The notes under the pieces were generated by a model that worked only from the letters and a program-made list of their open reading frames with translations, did no database searches and was not told the origin of the DNA. Source: Chroococcidiopsidaceae cyanobacterium CP_BM_RX_35 (GTDB lineage: Bacteria > Cyanobacteriota > Cyanobacteriia > Cyanobacteriales > Chroococcidiopsidaceae). From it: a DNA stretch of 7,052 nt. Positions 5,796 through 7,052 of this stretch are shown piece after piece. The stretch lies in the NCBI GenBank assembly GCA_019242465.1, contig JAFAVL010000363.1, positions 1 through 7,052 on the forward strand, read 5' to 3'. Positions within the stretch are counted from its first letter, which is position 1, and each line of letters starts with the position of its first letter. Position numbers and translations under genes: made by a program.

Positions 5796-6731
5796 TTAGC
5801 GCTGAGAGGTATTCTGCCTTGCGTCCTCTGCCGGAGACACTCCAGCATGGGTTTCAATTTCAAAGGCAAAGAACGATCTGATTGTCTCGGGAGTTACCGG
5901 CGTCAGTCCATCAGGACCAAACCAGTGATTAATAATTTTCACTGAACGATTCTCACCCGTTAAATACCCCTGCATTAGCCCAATAATTGTTTGGTTGACT
6001 AGCTGCAGAAAACTCGAGTTGTTTTGCGGTACAACACAGCCTACGCCGTAGCGCGCATATGGGGAATCGGGCACCAGCTTATAGTCGTTGGGGTTAGGTT
6101 GAGCCTGCCGAGTGCCATCCAGGATGAGGGTATCTCCGGCAATTGCATCAACTTGTCCCTGGTTGAGGGCGGCAACCGCTTCCTTGACGCTCCTGAAATT
6201 CTTCACGAGCTTTACCTGTGGCTGTAGTCGGTGGAGAATGTCTTCTGCTGGAGAATCAGGTGCTACCACAATCCGTTGACCGACCAGCGATGCTGGAGTT
6301 GCCAAGGTGCTCTTTTTTTTGACTAGGAGTCGCAGACCGGAAATGGTGTTACTGATGGAAAAATCGACAAACCGAGCACGCTCCCAAGTAAAACCTACGT
6401 TGCAGGCAATGTCGATGGTGCTGTTTTGAATCTGCGGGATCAAGTCACTTGCACCGTCTTCGCTGATGTTAATAGGGTGTGTTAAGAGTTCGATGGGTTT
6501 GCCTAATTGCTTCTCTAATGACTGTTTGACAAGATCGAGGGTGTCTACAGAATAGCCGACGAGCTGCTGATTACCATTCACGTAGGAATAAGGAATTGTA
6601 TCAAACTGGATACCCACATTTAGATAACCAGTGCGTGCAGCTTTTTCGATAACAGTTTCAGCTTTTACCATACTGGGAAAAACTACAGCAAGCAGGAAAC
6701 TTAACAGAGCGATCGAGCATTTGCTGGGCAT
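5796..6731 (-). CDS. grrP: GrrP: exported family-3 solute-binding protein of the GRRM locus
   Basis: This 311-residue protein is a periplasmic solute-binding protein of the amino-acid type (SBP family 3), the class that turns up beside GrrA/GrrM without an ABC permease. Residues 1-24 are a Sec signal peptide (MPSKCSIALLSFLLAVVF, then SMVKA before ETV), with no lipobox Cys at the cleavage site. The SBP fold follows at about 33-270: GYLNVGIQFDTIPYSYV, then LVGYSVDTLDLV, the ligand-contact segment FTWERARFVDFSIS, then GLRLLVKKKS and the hinge-proximal VDAIAGDTLIL. An in-frame stop (6741-6743) four codons upstream makes ATG 6731 the earliest start, although its ribosome-binding site is weak. No transporter gene is nearby, so it may bind or present the modified GrrA product or sense a small ligand; that role is inference. 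Confidence 0.88.
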   Translation of the reverse strand: MPSKCSIALLSFLLAVVFPSMVKAETVIEKAARTGYLNVGIQFDTIPYSYVNGNQQLVGYSVDTLDLVKQSLEKQLGKPIELLTHPINISEDGASDLIPQIQNSTIDIACNVGFTWERARFVDFSISNTISGLRLLVKKKSTLATPASLVGQRIVVAPDSPAEDILHRLQPQVKLVKNFRSVKEAVAALNQGQVDAIAGDTLILDGTRQAQPNPNDYKLVPDSPYARYGVGCVVPQNNSSFLQLVNQTIIGLMQGYLTGENRSVKIINHWFGPDGLTPVTPETIRSFFAFEIETHAGVSPAEDARQNTSQR

Positions 6732-7052
6732 GCTTATTACTTATCAATGGGTTAATGGGACGCTATCAAGTTGCTCAAATAGTTATCTAAATAAGATACT
6801 ATTCTTCAATGGAGCAGAGCAATGGGTAGAATTAAGCAGAAAGTTGAGTGGTCAGTACATTACCATCTTGCCGTGAGGGACAAAGCCTTCAGTAATAAGC
6901 TCTGCAACCAACCCACAATCTTTCTGCCAAATGCTTCACTCCCTACCCATTCCTTATCTTTTACTTAACTTCTCAAACTAGGTGTTTAACTTCAAACTTC
7001 AATCCGTCTGATTCTGCCAGTATCTAATTAATGAATTTTGTCAGCATCAAGA
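6732..7052. other. Intergenic region upstream of the grr operon
   Basis: These 321 bp hold no gene I can support. They should contain the grrP promoter. Visible structure includes the inverted repeat at 6778-6803, two CCCATT copies (- strand) at 6746-6759 just before the grrP start, a 9-bp inverted pair AATGGGTAG (6821-6829) / CTACCCATT (6943-6951), and two direct copies of yTTAACTT at 6964 and 6985 followed by a tandem AACTTCA (6988-7001). A 48-codon + strand frame (6822-6968) has a GGAG seven bases before its ATG but no recognisable product. Confidence 0.5.
6778..6803. promoter_or_regulatory. AT-rich inverted repeat upstream of grrP, possible operator
   Basis: AATAGTTATCT (6778-6788) and AGATACTATT (6794-6803) are inverted copies with one extra base in the left arm, separated by AAATA. 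It sits about 46 bp before the grrP start. On the - strand a TTGAAG (6804-6809) abuts it, which could be a -35 element, so the repeat may overlap the promoter. No known regulator consensus was matched. Confidence 0.4.

Noticed and set aside
6821..6951. A 131-bp MITE-like unit bounded by AATGGGTAG/CTACCCATT
   Set aside because: Terminal repeats of only 9 bp, no target duplication seen, and AATGGG occurs in several other places nearby, so chance is likely.
6822..6968. A 48-codon + strand frame with GGAG seven bases upstream of its ATG
   Set aside because: No recognisable motif, low-complexity C-terminal half, and it lies across the likely promoter region of grrP. Kept only as a remark on the intergenic region.
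1..7052. tRNA, rRNA or CRISPR array
   Set aside because: No clover-leaf-like stretch, rRNA core sequence or regularly spaced repeats was seen on either strand.

Overview
The window looks cyanobacterial. It carries a HIP1 octamer (GCGATCGC at 4740-4747) and several near-HIP1 GATCG sites. It also holds a GRRM-type radical SAM peptide-maturation locus, a system known mainly from cyanobacteria, and IS481 and IS630 insertion sequences of the kind that crowd cyanobacterial genomes. Genus cannot be fixed from this sequence.

Left part (1-2011) is mobile DNA. It holds an IS481-family transposase that runs in from beyond the left edge. This is followed, after only 54 bp, by an IS630-family transposase split into two overlapping frames at an A7 run. 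The two halves join by a -1 shift into a 351-residue protein with all expected catalytic residues.

Middle part (2012-4060) is on the + strand. It starts with a broken gene: an arylsulfatase N-terminus (about 37 codons) that runs straight into what looks like the tail of a DUF202 membrane protein. Two intact tandem DUF202 genes follow, then a 27-codon reading frame that resembles a second arylsulfatase N-terminus, and finally a MarC-family membrane protein. The two sulfatase heads, each with a similar leader, bracket the DUF202 pair. This suggests a repeated sulfatase/DUF202 block that has largely decayed.

Right part (4076-6731) is on the - strand and is the functional highlight: a three-gene GRRM/Osc-type RiPP operon, read in the order grrP, grrA, grrM. 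GrrP is an exported family-3 solute-binding protein. GrrA is a 117-residue precursor with a Sec-type signal peptide, a helical leader and a Gly/Trp/Asp-rich core that contains seven aromatic-x-Asp/Asn triads. GrrM is the radical SAM/SPASM enzyme expected to form cyclophane cross-links in that core. The locus meets marC tail to tail with 15 bp between stops. Upstream of grrP, 6732-7052 has no convincing gene but contains an AT-rich inverted repeat and other short repeats that may be regulatory.

The GRRM system itself has been described. What is particular to this window is the make-up of the core peptide, the decayed sulfatase/DUF202 neighbourhood and the frameshifted IS630 copy.
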